The translations under genes and the position numbers were made by a program. Below the pieces are notes generated by a model that was not told the origin of the DNA, did not search any database, and saw nothing but the letters and a program-made list of their open reading frames with translations. A stretch of DNA of 64,000 bases from Trissonchulus latispiculum. Its lineage: Eukaryota > Nematoda > Enoplea > Enoplida > Ironidae. This document shows, one piece after another, positions 1 to 11,621 of the stretch. Numbering within the stretch: the stretch's first letter is position 1; each line of letters begins with the position of its first letter. The stretch is taken from NCBI GenBank assembly GCA_030248195.1, contig JASAND010030764.1, positions 22,813 to 86,812 on the forward strand, written 5' to 3'.

Positions 1-3000
1 CGGACATAGGCAGTATTCCTAATCTGATTTTCAATGCCACTCTTCGTTTTAAGGTTTTGCAAGCAGGGGAAAGAGCTTTTGTTGACTTGTACATATCTGC
101 TATCACCCCATTCAAAGCTGTTGTATACATGAAGATCACGGCAGACAATGACTACAAACGGTATTTTCCTGTGTCGATTTCAATTGACAAGCTGCTTCCT
201 CAATTGGTTCTGAATCCTACTAGCTTTGCTGAACGAATACCGATGAAAAAATCTAAAGTTTCAGAGTTGTAGATAACAAATGAAGGAAGAGTAGAAGCGA
301 AAAATTTAAAAATAATCCTTCCACCGGAGTCGCCATTTGTCAAACTGGCATCCGCCTCTATGAAAGGTGCCGAATGGTCCATTCCGCCGAATACTACTAA
401 AACAGTTTCACTACAATTTGCAGTTCCTGACAACACTTCGCTGGGAACAATAGAAGGAGCGATCGGGGTTGTTTGCGACAAAGTGCGACCAATCAAAGTC
501 CCGTTTACGACGGTAGTGTCAAGTGAAACAAAGATTGACTTTAGTGTAACGGTGGAGGACGAATACACCTACTTTGCTGAGAATAAACCCAATCTTGCAG
601 GAGCCAGAGTTCAGATATCCAATGCGTATACACATGTACGACTTGTGAAGATCACAAATGATGAGGGTTCGGTCACATTCGAAGACCTGCCTGAAGACCA
701 GTACGAAATTCAAGTCACTGCTGACAAACACAAATCCTATCGAGCGCTGATCCTAGCATCATTCCAACAACCTAGTCTCACAGTGTTCCTCGAGCGCACT
801 TCAGTTAGCTACAAATGGGAGGTCACCCGGACAACGATTGAAGATAAATATGAGCTGACGTTGGAGGCTAACTTTGAGACCAGGGTACCCATGCCTGTGG
901 TTACGCTCGAGCCGAAAACGTTCGATCTCGAAGCACTGGAACTGGGTCATGTGACAGAAATTCAATACAACATAACAAATCATGGCCTAATTCGAGCCGA
1001 GAGAGTCAACTTCACTCTTCCAGATGATCATCCCTTTCTAGAGTTTACCACGTCCACCGAAATTCCCGACAGCATTGAGGCACTCAGCTCCTTCGTCGTA
1101 CCGGTAAAAGTAGGTCGTCGATCCAGACAGAAGCGAAACCCCGCCTACGTCGTAGTCTCCGTGGTCAAACTGACATACCAGGTCCTGTGCAGTGAATGGT
1201 TCCAAAAGCTGGTCACTGCAATCTTAAGCAAATCCTCTGCTGGTCCCCTTTTTACCTTGGATACCGAAGACTTGTCTACCTGTTTCAGCTGCGGTGGTGG
1301 GAGTGGGGGTGGAGGCGGCGGCTTCGGTGGATTTGGCAACTTCCGCAGCTTCGACATCAGTCCTCCACAGCTGTGCGACAAATGCACACAAGCCATAGTA
1401 AGCTGTCTGCCAGGACCAAGTCTACCGTCACCACCTCCGTGTAGTAAACCTATTCCAAATGCTAATGAAATTGGCACATCTGACGTTGTGGACATGGTCG
1501 AATGTGCCAACAGCTTACAACCCAAGGGCCGACGTCTCAAGATCCCCAAATGGGTCGGGTGCGTTACAAACATAATTGATAATTGCATCGGAGGTGGAGG
1601 TGGAGGTGGAGGGTCAGGCGAGCAAAGCCGTCGGAAGAGAAGCGTTGTCAGCGAAGTAACGCGAGAGTACGCCAAGACACTGAAGTGGGTTAGCGAAATG
1701 CAAGCTTTGACGACAGAGTTCTTGGGCAGCCAGTACTGGATAAACAGCAGCGCCAACGCTTCACTCTGGACGGACGCCTTCAAACAGGGACTGGGAGACT
1801 CAGGGCCCCTAGAAATGCTTATTTCTGCCACTGAAAAAGAGTACATTTTAGCCACAGTGGTGGATGAGACACACAGAGAAGAGTTGGATAAAGCCATAGA
1901 TAGGGTAAATGGCTCGCTGGCAGCATGGAAGCAGTCAAACTTTTCCGATGTACCAGATAGAATCTCCTTCGCAAATTACGAAGCTCTGAAAGCAAAAATT
2001 GTGGGCGCCAACCGTCAAGCCGTAAAAGACGGTTTTGGCGACTTTGTTGAGCAGTACATTTACGCCATTGACCAAGTTAATAGTGTGGATTTGCTGAAGG
2101 AGGAAGCTGGGGTTTGCGCAGTGGTGCGAATACGAATTAGCCAAAGCCTGGCTGTAACTCGCGAAGCCTTCACTGCCCACCTCGAGCTGGTGAACGACGA
2201 AAATTCGGTATTAACAAATATTTCAGTTGAGATCAGTATTTTCAGTTACAAAAATGGATCTTTTGATGCTACCAGTCTTTTTGCAGTGGGCAACCCAGAT
2301 ATGCTCTGGGATCTGTCGACATCCAAATCCATCAGTCCCGGGAAACGTGGAGGAATGGAATGGCTAATAGTGCCTTATTCGGATGCCGCACCAGTTAAGC
2401 GGACAAGATATGAAGTGTCTGGAACCCTGTTCTACGACCTAGAAGGCGAAACAGTAACCATTCCACTGCAGGGCGAAGAGATCTACGTCGACCCCGACCC
2501 AAAACTGGAGATAGACTATTTCTGGGAAAAACATATCCGCTCCGACGATGCCTTGACATCTGCTATCGAACCGACGATTCCATTTTCACTCGGCGTCGCC
2601 GTCCAAAACCGCGGCCATGGAACGGCTTACAATGTGCGACTGTCGTCCTCTCAGCCTGAGATCATTGAAAACGAAAAAGGTCTGCTGGTGGACTTTATGA
2701 TAATTGGGACGAGTTTGGGAAAAGAAGAAAAGGAACAGTCTCTTACCCTGAACTTTGGTGATATCGAGCCGAATCAGACACTAATTGCTCGGTGGTGGAT
2801 GATTGCATCGTTGCGAGGAACGTTTTCAAACTACTCAGCCACGTTCGTGAACAACAATCCTCTCGGTGATCCAAAACTGTCCATCGTCGATTCTCTCAAC
2901 ATTCACGAATTGATACGTAACATCAAAATTTATGATCAGTCCATCGATGACGGGATCCTGGATTTTCTTGTCCGGGAACGAGTCGATGCCCATGTAACAC

Positions 3001-3450
3001 CAACAGCTATTTACAGCAGCAAAGATATGACCAAAGTGTCTGTCAGACGTGAGTATACCACCAACTTTACAACGAAATTTTTAGACACAGACCGTGTTGA
3101 ATATTCAGTCTTGGTGAATGTGACGAACGATGCCGAATCTCTGAATGCCACTTGGTCCTATGTTAGATTTTTGACAAATTACGATAAAAACGACTATGTC
3201 GTTCCTGTTAGTTTTAAAAAGGCGCACAACAACAAAACCATATCGTTACCGTTGGAAAACGTTTGGTTCCAAACTGTCACTGTCGAGGAGTTGCTTCAAG
3301 GTCATTTTGTAGACCAGATCCATCCTGGACTAACCAATTACACAATTATAGCAGAGAAAGGAGAAGCAAATACGACACTCAAAGTGATACAGAAAACCAT
3401 CAAAATTGACGATGACGTGAACACGTGGGACAACGTCACAAATGCAACAG
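1..3450 (+). CDS. Large secreted multidomain protein, 3' part of gene (main exon, 5' truncated by window)
   Basis: The reading frame is open from the first bases of the window to 3450 except for one TAG at 270. I do not recognise a named family. The body looks like repeated beta-sandwich/Ig-like adhesin domains: the ITNEG and ITNHG stretches near 275 and 975 mark two copies of one repeat, and a third repeat type with VQNRGHGTAYNV lies near 2610. NxS/T sites are numerous (for example NITN, NFT, NYSA, NVTN), which implies the secretory pathway. Between about 1270 and 1610 there is a Cys-rich, Pro-rich insert flanked by two Gly runs, followed by RRKR at 1629-1640, a good furin-type cleavage site; a second basic stretch, RSRQKR, lies near 1120-1137. 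No membrane segment is visible. The exon ends in AACAG|GTTAGC, leaving one base of a split codon that fits the exon at 5631. The signal peptide must lie upstream of the window. An extracellular structural or adhesive role is inference. Confidence 0.75.
270..272 (+). other. In-frame TAG stop inside the secreted-protein exon
   Basis: Frame 3 runs open from base 3 to 269, meets TAG, and then stays open for over 3 kb. The residues either side (KVSEL before, ITNEG after) fit one copy of a domain that recurs later as HVTEIQYNITNHG, so the stop falls inside a domain rather than between genes. A single change CAG to TAG would explain it. It may be a null allele, a sequencing error, or the sign of a young pseudogene. 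Confidence 0.8.
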
Positions 3451-3570
3451 GTTAGCACAAAAATATTAATGATTAGCATAAATTATCGCGAGGGTCGGGT
3501 TCTGGTGCGACTATACATATTTCAGCAAATCCTTGAGGGGCTTTTCTCAAGTAAGTGGAGGAAGCTTGAA

Positions 3571-4094
3571 CTAGGGGCCTTTTCAAGAAAGGGTAGAGTA
3601 GAGTTAAAATTAACTCGACCTTTTCAAGAAAGAGTCAGAAGAGTTAATTTTAACCCTGCGAGTTAGAGAGGGTTAAAAATTTTAACTCCGCGTGACATGA
3701 AAAGAGTTAAAATTAACTCGCTTTAACTCTGCCCTTTTCAAGAATCGCGTGCAGAGTTAAAAACCTGTGGAGTTAAACTTAACTACCCTTTTCACGAAAG
3801 GGTTAAATTTAACTCCTTTTAACTAGCATTTTCTATTGAAATTTAACCCCAGGCAAAACACGCAGGTTAAGCAGAGTTAAAATTAACTCAATTCATGAAA
3901 CCATGGGGTTAAATTTTAACTCTGTCATTTTTAACTCCTTTTAACCCTACAGCTTTTAACCCTACAGGGTGAAAGAGAGTTAAAACACGCAGAGTTAAAA
4001 TTAACTCTGTGCTTTCATGAAAAGAGTTAATTTTAACTCTACTCTACTCCACTCCACTCTACTCTACCCTATCCTTTCTTGAAAAGGCCCCTAG
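3571..4094. mobile_element. MITE with GGGGCCTTTTCAAGAAAG inverted termini, in the intron
   Basis: The ends are inverted copies: CTAGGGGCCTTTTCAAGAAAG at the left and its complement, with small differences, at the right (4074-4094). The interior is made almost wholly of repeated, self-complementary GTTAAAATTAAC-like motifs separated by short spacers. It has no ORF. The shared CTAG at both ends may include a TA or CTA target duplication. It lies in the 3451-5630 intron of the secreted-protein gene. Confidence 0.8.
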
Positions 4095-4599
4095 ACTTCA
4101 ATTTTTTGCAAAAATAGCTAAAATGAAACACAGAATATTCTAAAATTTACAATCAAATTTCCATTTTGTAGCCAAAATTTCAGAATGTCAATTTTTGCAG
4201 GAAGCTTAGACGTTTGTTGAAAAATGTCTGCAACCCGAAAAACATGTCAAATTCTTCATATTAAAACCCGATTTTTAGGTAATTTTTTGCTCATACCTTT
4301 TTTCTGTACCGATCACGATCGTGTTTTTCCTAATCCGATTGATGATTTTCGATAGGTTGATATCCATACTCCTTATCTTGTCTGAATTCCAATGTTAAGT
4401 CTGGATCACGCTGGGACGTTGCAAATGGAAAAACAAAATAATCTAGTAAAAAGCGTCGGCGAGACCGGAGGCTACCAATTCCCCTTTTCATTCTTCAAAG
4501 CAGAAACGGAGTAACCGAGAAACGCAGATGAGCGAGTCAAAAATTTTAATGCATTTTAGTTTATTCCATTGCGCTTAGCTGAATACTGAGAATTCGGGG

Positions 4600-4815
4600 A
4601 GGGCTAAGCTTAGCGTTGTTAGGCATATGTCATATGCGTTTGACCTCGAATATACTTGATTGGGTACTTAGCTACCTTAACCTTCATCAGTGCACTTCAG
4701 CAGCAGTAGCTAAGTAGCCAATCAAATGCATTTCAGTTAAAACGCATGTAAACACGTGTTTAACAACGCTAAGGTGACCCCCCCCCTTCCCGAAATCTTG
4801 GGGGGTCACCTTATA
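4600..4815. repeat. Imperfect hairpin repeat
   Basis: TTAGCGTTGTTA near 4609 and TAACAACGCTAA near 4760 are complementary, and the flanking 60-80 bases pair imperfectly, including paired versions of CTTGATTGGGTACTTAGCTA. A smaller palindrome, GGTGACCCCCC...GGGGGGTCACC, sits at the right end. It is MITE-like, intronic and non-coding. Confidence 0.6.
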
Positions 4816-5630
4816 TACATAAATTTGACATAAGGTAGGCGATTAACCAATCAAATTCGTTTAATTAGGTTATTCGAATATAAATACACGGTTAACTGTG
4901 TTATCTTCTGTGATTCACGACATTTCAGCAGTCATAGGGTAATTCTGCTAGGAAAGTACAGTGTCGTACTCTTCCTATCATTTACTGTTGCTACAATCTA
5001 AATGCAAACCTATACAGATTTATAACTGTTCAACAACAAATTTTTCGACCCAAGAATTTTCCGTTTCCCATTGCACACGGAGACGCAAACTTGGTCAAAT
5101 TACTCAAAAGAGAGAGAGAGATCCTACATTAATTTTAAAACTTCTTAAAATATCCAACTCAAACAGCATTACATGTGAAAATCAGTAAAATCGGAGATGG
5201 TCGAAAAGTCGGCCAAACACGGACCTCCACCTTAAGTCAATTAATTTAACAGTAGTCAGAATAGTAAGAATAATTCCTATATTATATTACACCTTTCATA
5301 TCACTCAGCCATTCAAGGATATCTATATCAAATAATTAAGTTTCACAATCTTCAACTCACACACACACGGACCTTGTGAAGCGAAGCTTACAGTTAAATG
5401 AACTTACTACTCGAAATCGGACAACTCGGGCTCAATTTGCTCCCTCTTCCTGCCAACATATTATATCCGATTCCAGCATTCACATCTGCATCAGTATTTT
5501 TGGCAAGAGCTTTTCACGGTAACATCGTAACTATGCTTCTTTCTAAAATACATAAAAACACCATAAGCTTATAACACTAACCACATATATAACAGTAATG
5601 TATTATTTACCGAAATGGTCAATTTTATAG

Positions 5631-6190
5631 ACGCATCATTAACGAAAGAGCAAACTCACTTCCTTCCAGAAGACTTTGACTCCACTGTTCATATTCCTGG
5701 AACCGAAACCAACAATTCTAATGACGGACTTGGTATCTCGCCAACATCAGTTCCCACAACAAACGAAGTAACCCTTACCACTGGTCGTGCGACAACCCAA
5801 AGAGGTCAAACTACCACAACAACGGAAGCAACAGCAACCGAGCAGCATATGAATACCACAACAGCATTTAGTGCTGCAAATATTTCAGATACGACGAATG
5901 ACCTGATACCAACAGGAACTTCCATCATCCCAAAAGTATCCACGGAGGCATCTTCCACAAAATCACCCTCCAACGCTACAACTGACTCTGTCCTTGATAT
6001 TGATACTACCGCACTACCGAACACAACGCCGGATGAAGCAACTACACAAGCTGCCAAAAAGTGTCGTAATAGCAGGATTAAATGTACACTGGAAGCACTT
6101 ATGCAAAATGGCAAACAAACAATCGCTGATATTAAGAAGAAGCTGGAAGAAGGTGTTAATTGGTTGAAGAAACTGTTTGGGCAGAGCTGA
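5631..6190 (+). CDS. Terminal exon of the secreted protein: Thr/Ser-rich mucin-like tail
   Basis: An acceptor, TTTTATAG, ends at 5630 and the frame then runs to a TGA at 6188-6190. The one base left over from the exon ending at 3450 completes a GAC codon here, so the two exons join in phase. The exon encodes about 185 residues: a long Thr/Ser/Pro-rich stretch with several NxT sites, typical of dense O-glycosylation, then a basic segment with two Cys (KKCRNSRIKC) and a lysine-rich amphipathic helix ending KKLFGQS. There is no membrane anchor or GPI-like tail. The exon could instead be a separate small gene starting at an ATG at 5615, but the matching splice phases and the shared secretory character favour one gene. 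Confidence 0.6.
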
Positions 6191-6255
6191 CTGTAACACA
6201 GTTAAAACAGTTTTATTTGAAAGACGCGATTCTGATATCCCCTGCCTGTTATCCT

Positions 6256-6261
6256 AATAAA
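6256..6261 (+). terminator. Polyadenylation signal AATAAA
   Basis: AATAAA lies 66 bases after the TGA of the mucin-like exon, with TTGTTAATCTATTGTGG following. This is the expected spacing for the 3' end of the secreted-protein gene. Confidence 0.7.
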
Positions 6262-6495
6262 GTATTGTTAATCTATTGTGGAAGACTATTTAGGAAGCCA
6301 TTTTTTAGAGTGGCCCAGCATTACTTTGCTTCTCCTTAGAGAACCGAAAAATGCTGGTCTCCGCAGACCATTTTCACGGACAAAGGGCGGACAAGCGAAG
6401 ACCATGGACAAAAAAGATGGTCCCCATTAGCCATCACGCCTTGCAGTTGCCCCAACAACAGTGACAACGGTGACTAAGATGGCTTAAAGTTATTA

Positions 6496-6661
6496 AGGTG
6501 CATTCATAGTTCCAAACGCAAGCAGACGCGCGTACGTAAGCGCCTGCATGCGTTCTTGAGCATGAATACGCTACAATTATTTTTAAACGGTTAAAACGGC
6601 ATGTCGCAATCCGAGGCGTCGACGCGCGTCTCTCTGCTTTCGCGACTATGACTGCACCTTT
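6496..6661. mobile_element. Short MITE with AAGGTGC(A)TTCATAG-type inverted ends
   Basis: AAGGTGCATTCATAG at the left is matched by CTATGACTGCACCTT at the right, and further inside CGCAAGCAGACGCGCG pairs with a GACGCGCGTC stretch. A related element with the same end pattern lies at 36682-36871. It is non-coding. Confidence 0.7.
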
Positions 6662-8294
6662 TAGGCTTGCTCGGTAGCCGTGCGTAAAGAGAAAATAGGC
6701 TGCAGAAAGGCGTCGGAGAAGAAGGGCGAGCACTCAGATAGAAAATATGGAAAATGTCCGTAGGCTGGAAACAAAAGTAGTCAAGTAGGTTAAGACTATC
6801 CCAAATGATGGTGGTAGTTTTAAGAAAATTTGTCTTTAAAAATTAAAGTATTAAAGCTAAATTATCTAGGTTGAGACATAATAAGCTCAGGGAGTACTTT
6901 TTCGTCCCCCCTATCCCAAACTCAACCTACAAGGTAAAATCAAAAGTTGCCAGCCGATGCTGGAAAAATTAGATAAACATCTCAACTACTTAGCTTAAAT
7001 ATCCTTGGATCTTTTGTTCTTTTGAACTCATCTCGAATGAAACTTAACTGATTGTTGGACACAGAAGGGACTACTCACGCCTCCTGTCGATCTTCCTGAA
7101 ACAAAAGAATGAAATATTCTTTTTTTATATTTGAAATGGAATAATAAATATTTTAAATATTTTAAATATTCAAAAGAACTTGCTGCATAGCAGTCGATCT
7201 GCTCTTCCTAATCGTAAACCGGTTTGACAAAACTCTATACGACGTGTACTGAGACTCGGTGTGTACCGCCAAGTTCTATATTTTGAAAAAGAGTTAACCT
7301 AGAAAACGTAACTTCAAGGTAATGAAATCGCCTAGAATAATAATTATTAGAATTATTATTATTTTTACTAGAATGGCTTGGCTTCATTTAAGCTTCACAA
7401 TAATACTAATGTAGGCTGAAGTTTTACACGCCATACGGTAACAGACTACGAAATATCCGCAAACAGTGAAAACTAGAAACAGAAGCTTACCATAGAAATA
7501 AATGTAGCGAGGAACCAGCTTAGACTAAACCTGGCCCCAAACTACAAACCCAACGGTTTGTTACACTTATGCCTAGTGGAATTCTGCCTACTCACCATCA
7601 AAACTCGAAAGTGGAAACATTCCCACTCGAAATTGGCAAAACTTGTGCCTACTGCTATTCGAACTAGTGGAATAGTGCCTACCATACCTGAACGGGAGGT
7701 CAAATTTCACTGACCCTTGTACCTAGAAGCAAATTTGGGTACCCCTTCTGAGAGCGATTTTTCTTAGGGGTACTTTTGATAGCGATTTTTAAGCGATTTT
7801 TGCTATTTTTTAAGAAAAAACAGCTATTTTTTAGCAAAAAATAGTGATTTTAAGTGACAAACTCCGGCAAAGCCGAAAAATTTGTAAAAATTTTGGTCTT
7901 AAAACCTATTTTTTGGCCAATTTTCTAACCCCTTGTGACCAATTTTCTTACCCCTTGTGGGAGCAATTTTGCGACCCCTTGTGGACGACTTCGCCGAGGG
8001 GGGATTCCCCCCCCCTTGTCCACCTGTGGTGCCTACTAAGTAGTTAATCGTGACCTTAAGCATTGCAGTTCATGTTTTCATTTTACCATTTTATGTTTAT
8101 GCACTTGCAACATGAAATAAAAAAACTGATAACTGTAAAACAAGTTGACACATATTAACAGTACTGCAGTTAACAACATATACAAGCAAACAATAAACAG
8201 TAAGTGATTATATCATTGTTATTAAATATAAGCAGATATTTTACAGTTAAACATTATATATTACCTAACTTTTATAATAGGAAGTTTATAGGAA
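6662..8294. other. Gene-free stretch
   Basis: This is AT-rich DNA with no supported ORF. A (TTTTAAATAT)-like run lies near 7140 and a short AATAATTATTAGAATTATTATT palindrome near 7340. From about 7740 to 8040 a repeat fragment with CTCCGGCAAAGCCG and C/G runs resembles pieces of the elements at 37418 and 51115. Confidence 0.5.
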
Positions 8295-9510
8295 TAGGAG
8301 TTTATAATAGGAAGAAGACGCTCAGCTCTTCCTAATGGAATAAGCTTGCGAGATGCTCGACAAATTAAGACCGAAATCTCGGGGGGGGGGGGGGCTTCTC
8401 AGTAAACATACAACGACGACATTTTCAAAAACAGGCATTTTCGACAAATTAAATACTATAACTTGAGCTGGGAAAGTCGTACAGTACAATTTTTATATCA
8501 TTATGCTGCGTAGAATGAGATCTTTTTAACGATATAAAAACTATGTAGTTAGGTTTTGGTAATCCCTTACAAATCCGGCAATAATACATCCTTTCCACGA
8601 AAATTTTAGGAATTTCATCATTTTGTGAAGTTCGAGTCTTGAGAGTTAGTAAAACACTGTTGTCTATTTGACTATTTGATTAAGATCCTAAATTATAGGT
8701 GAATCCCGGTGGTGTGCGACATTGTAGCAATGGACGATCCTGACCGACTAGAAGACGAGAAGGCTATTACAACAGTTTATTCAATAATTATGGCAAACTC
8801 AATGGCAACTATTCTGGAATACAAAATGTTGAGCAAAACAAGAAACTCACTCAAAAACTAGCAAGGACCAATAGCCCGCGAGAAGCCGACAAGCGACAGA
8901 AGACCTACCCAAACTTTGACAATAACTCGTCAAAACTACCGAACCCACTGATCTCAAACAATTCTCAAACCCAACTTATAGAACCCAACTTTTCTCGCAT
9001 AAATCCCAGCCACAACTAACTAAATTTACCCCAGTATGGTCGATAATAAATATTAGCTAAGTAACCTACAATTTTAGACAAGAGTAGCAAAAACCAATGA
9101 GTATTTCCCCAAATTTATTAAATTATGCTTACGATTGAACATCATCATTAATTTATATATTTCCTGCCGGTGCTAATTTCACAATTTCTTCAAAATGCGT
9201 TACGTTGTTGCCAGATTTGTAGAGATAGCCAGAAGCGAGCAACATAACTTTTTATATCGTTGAAAAGATCTCATTCTGTGCAACATAATAATATAAAAAT
9301 TATCGCTGTACGACTTTCCTAGCTCAAGTTATCGTATTTAATTTTTCGGAAATGCCCGTTTTTGTAAAATGTCAGCGTTGTATGTTTACACGCTGAGAAG
9401 CCCCCCCGAGATTTCGGCCTTAATGTGTCGAGCACCTCGCAAGCTTATTCTATACTCTTGATTCTATTAAGAAGAGCTGAGTGTCTTACTCTTCCTTTTA
9501 TAAACTCTTG
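8295..9510. mobile_element. 1.2 kb inverted-repeat element with about 250-bp arms
   Basis: The arms 8295-8550 and 9235-9510 are complementary over long stretches, for example AAGCTTGCGAGATGCTCGAC against its near-perfect complement, CTCGGGGGGG against CCCCCCGAG, and TAACTTGAGCT against AGCTCAAGTTA. The outer right end TATAAACTCTTG recalls the CAAGAGTACATAAT family found in the IDE introns. It has no ORF. The centre holds a piece of another element (8640-8790). Confidence 0.75.
8640..8790 (-). repeat. Retroelement-end fragment related to 22690-22862
   Basis: The reverse complement reads AATAAAC, then GTTGT, then TAGTCGGTCAGGATC, then CACACCACCGG and ATTCACCT. The same ordered landmarks occur on the + strand at 22700-22795. 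Two unlinked copies with a polyadenylation-like signal and a fixed downstream block suggest a shared LTR or 3'-end sequence of one retroelement family. Confidence 0.55.
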
Positions 9511-10303
9511 CTAACAGTTATTTGCACTTTTGTGTAAATAAAGCTTTATTCTTGATATTCAATTCAAATGGCAATTTCTACAAATTTGTCAATTAAATCT
9601 TCGCTATTGCTTTTAAAAACAGACATTGTCTTCCTTGCCACTTCCTTTTTCTGAATGTCTGAAATTTGAACTTCTTAATCTTATCTGTGCTGTTTTTCTT
9701 AATATAGAAAGGCGTAGCACCAAACCTACAACTTTGCTCTTAAAAAGTATTCTTCGATTCCTTACGCTTAAAGAGATAATAACAAAAATCGGTTTTCAAA
9801 GCTTTTTATCCCGCCTAAAGGCGGGATAGCTGTAATCGAAACTGAATCAAAGTGAACTGCGTCGAAACAACACCAAAATTTCACCGTATGCTTATCATAA
9901 CGCCTAGCTAATGGTTCCGTTTTTGTGCGGAGGAGGCATTGGCGAAAGCGATTCAACCAGGACCTTTATGCTAGCTTAACTTATTGCAATCTACTGCTTC
10001 AATATATGCTTAGTTAGAAATTGACAAGATTAAAAGGAAAACCCCCTCTTTCCATATTTTATTTGTATTTTACATGCCATTTCTTGCAGATCCCCCTCCG
10101 GTTGAGATGAAAAATAGAAAAAATTTACACCAGTTTTATGCACAATATGCAAATTAGGTGCTGGAAGTTTCTTCAGTCGCACACTTCGTCCCGCACTATG
10201 CGGTAGGCGTTGTGGCTAATCCAAGATACACACATACAAAGCCTTGTAGAGCTGTTGTCTTAGAAATTTACATCCTGTTGTTAATGCACTAAAACCAGGC
10301 TCT
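9511..10303. other. Gene-free stretch
   Basis: No supported gene was found. One notable item is a small perfect hairpin, ATCCCGCC...GGCGGGAT, at 9808-9829. The short ORFs here show no family signature. Confidence 0.45.
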
Positions 10304-10307
10304 TTAA

Positions 10308-11010
10308 AGGGGGGCTACTTGGGTCGAAAATTCTACCCTCATCGATTTGACTCAAATTGTGCTCATTGATAGATCTTATGGCCCTACACAATCCGTTGAA
10401 ATTTGGAATGATTTCATCCAGAAATAAAAAAGTTACAGCCATTCAAAATTCCTAATTCCTATTGAAAATGGCCTAAAATCAAACAGAGTTTTCGGTTCTG
10501 ACAACGATAACTTACTCAAATCAAAACTGTTTGAAACGTTCTAGCTCATTTTGGAGTTAAAAACAATATCCAAAACTTGTCGAAGAGCTTTTTTCGAAAT
10601 TAGGTTTCTAAATTTTGTAGCTATCCTTTTTGTGTCAATTTTGAAAATTTGACAAAATGTCAATTTTGACTTGGGGTAGTCTCACGGAAACGATTACTGC
10701 AAAAGTTAGAAACCGAATTTCAAAAAAAGCTCTTCGACAAGTTTTAGATATTGTATTTAGCTCCACAATGAGATATAGAAAGTTTCAAACGGTTTCGATT
10801 AGTGTTATCGTTGCCAGAACCGAAAAATCTAAAGTTTCGATTTTAGGCCATTTTCAAAAAATCAGAAATTTTGAATGGCTGAAACTTTTTATTCCTGGAC
10901 GAAATCATCCCAAATTTCAATGGATTGTGTATGGCCCTACGGACTATCAATGAGCACAATTAGAGCCAAATCGGTGAGGGTCGAATTTTCGACCTAAGTA
11001 GCCCGCCCCC
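10308..11010. mobile_element. 0.7 kb foldback element flanked by TTAA
   Basis: Two arms of about 340 bp fold on each other around a centre near 10655: GGGGGGCTACTTGGGTCGAA at the left and TTCGACCTAAGTAGCCCGCC at the right. TTAA lies immediately outside both ends (10304-10307 and 11011-11014), the target duplication of piggyBac- and Kolobok-type transposases. The interior has an accidental ORF only. Confidence 0.75.
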
Positions 11011-11014
11011 TTAA

Positions 11015-11621
11015 GGACTTACTACTCCGGGCAATGGTCTCAGTTTTCAATCCAAATTAAAACAAAAACGTAAAAATATTTATTATATGTTGATTTTTAA
11101 TTTTATTTTATTTAGGTAATTAAGCAAAAATTTTAAAGTAGATTGTCCATTTTTTCATGCCATACCAGATAGTTTGAGCAAATTTGATTTAATTCTATTC
11201 GGATATTAAATAAACTGAAATGCTCCGCGGATATGAAACCAGGACGCCCCGGAATTAAACAGAGTGCAGGCAACTGTCTGCTTTAATTAGATATGAGCAG
11301 GATTTGAAGAGGAGTAAACCGGCGGGGGAAGTCACCGCGGAACCGGATTTCCTAGCATTGATATAGCAATAGCACACCTTTATGAGTGGGTTCAGGCATT
11401 AGGCACTGCTGTCCATGCACACGCATGGACTAGGCAAAACACCTAAAAGCTCCAGCAGGAATGCAAAAGCACACAACCGGTCTTAATATTGCCTAAACTA
11501 TACGTAGTTACATAGGGGTATATAAACATTTTACTAAACTCGACGTCGGGATAATGCTCCTTTTAGGGGCCGACTTGTTAATTTTGGTTTGAGTTTCAAG
11601 TTTGGTGTCTCTGCTCTGCAG
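11015..11621. other. Gene-free stretch before the composite repeats
   Basis: I see no ORF with family features, no RNA gene and no clear element ends in this stretch. Confidence 0.4.

Noticed and set aside
1145..1897. 250-codon ORF on the - strand with poly-Pro runs
   Set aside because: It is the antisense shadow of the Gly-rich secreted-protein exon.
10657..10953. 98-codon ORF
   Set aside because: It lies within one arm of a foldback element and has no family features. The inverted arm does not keep it open.
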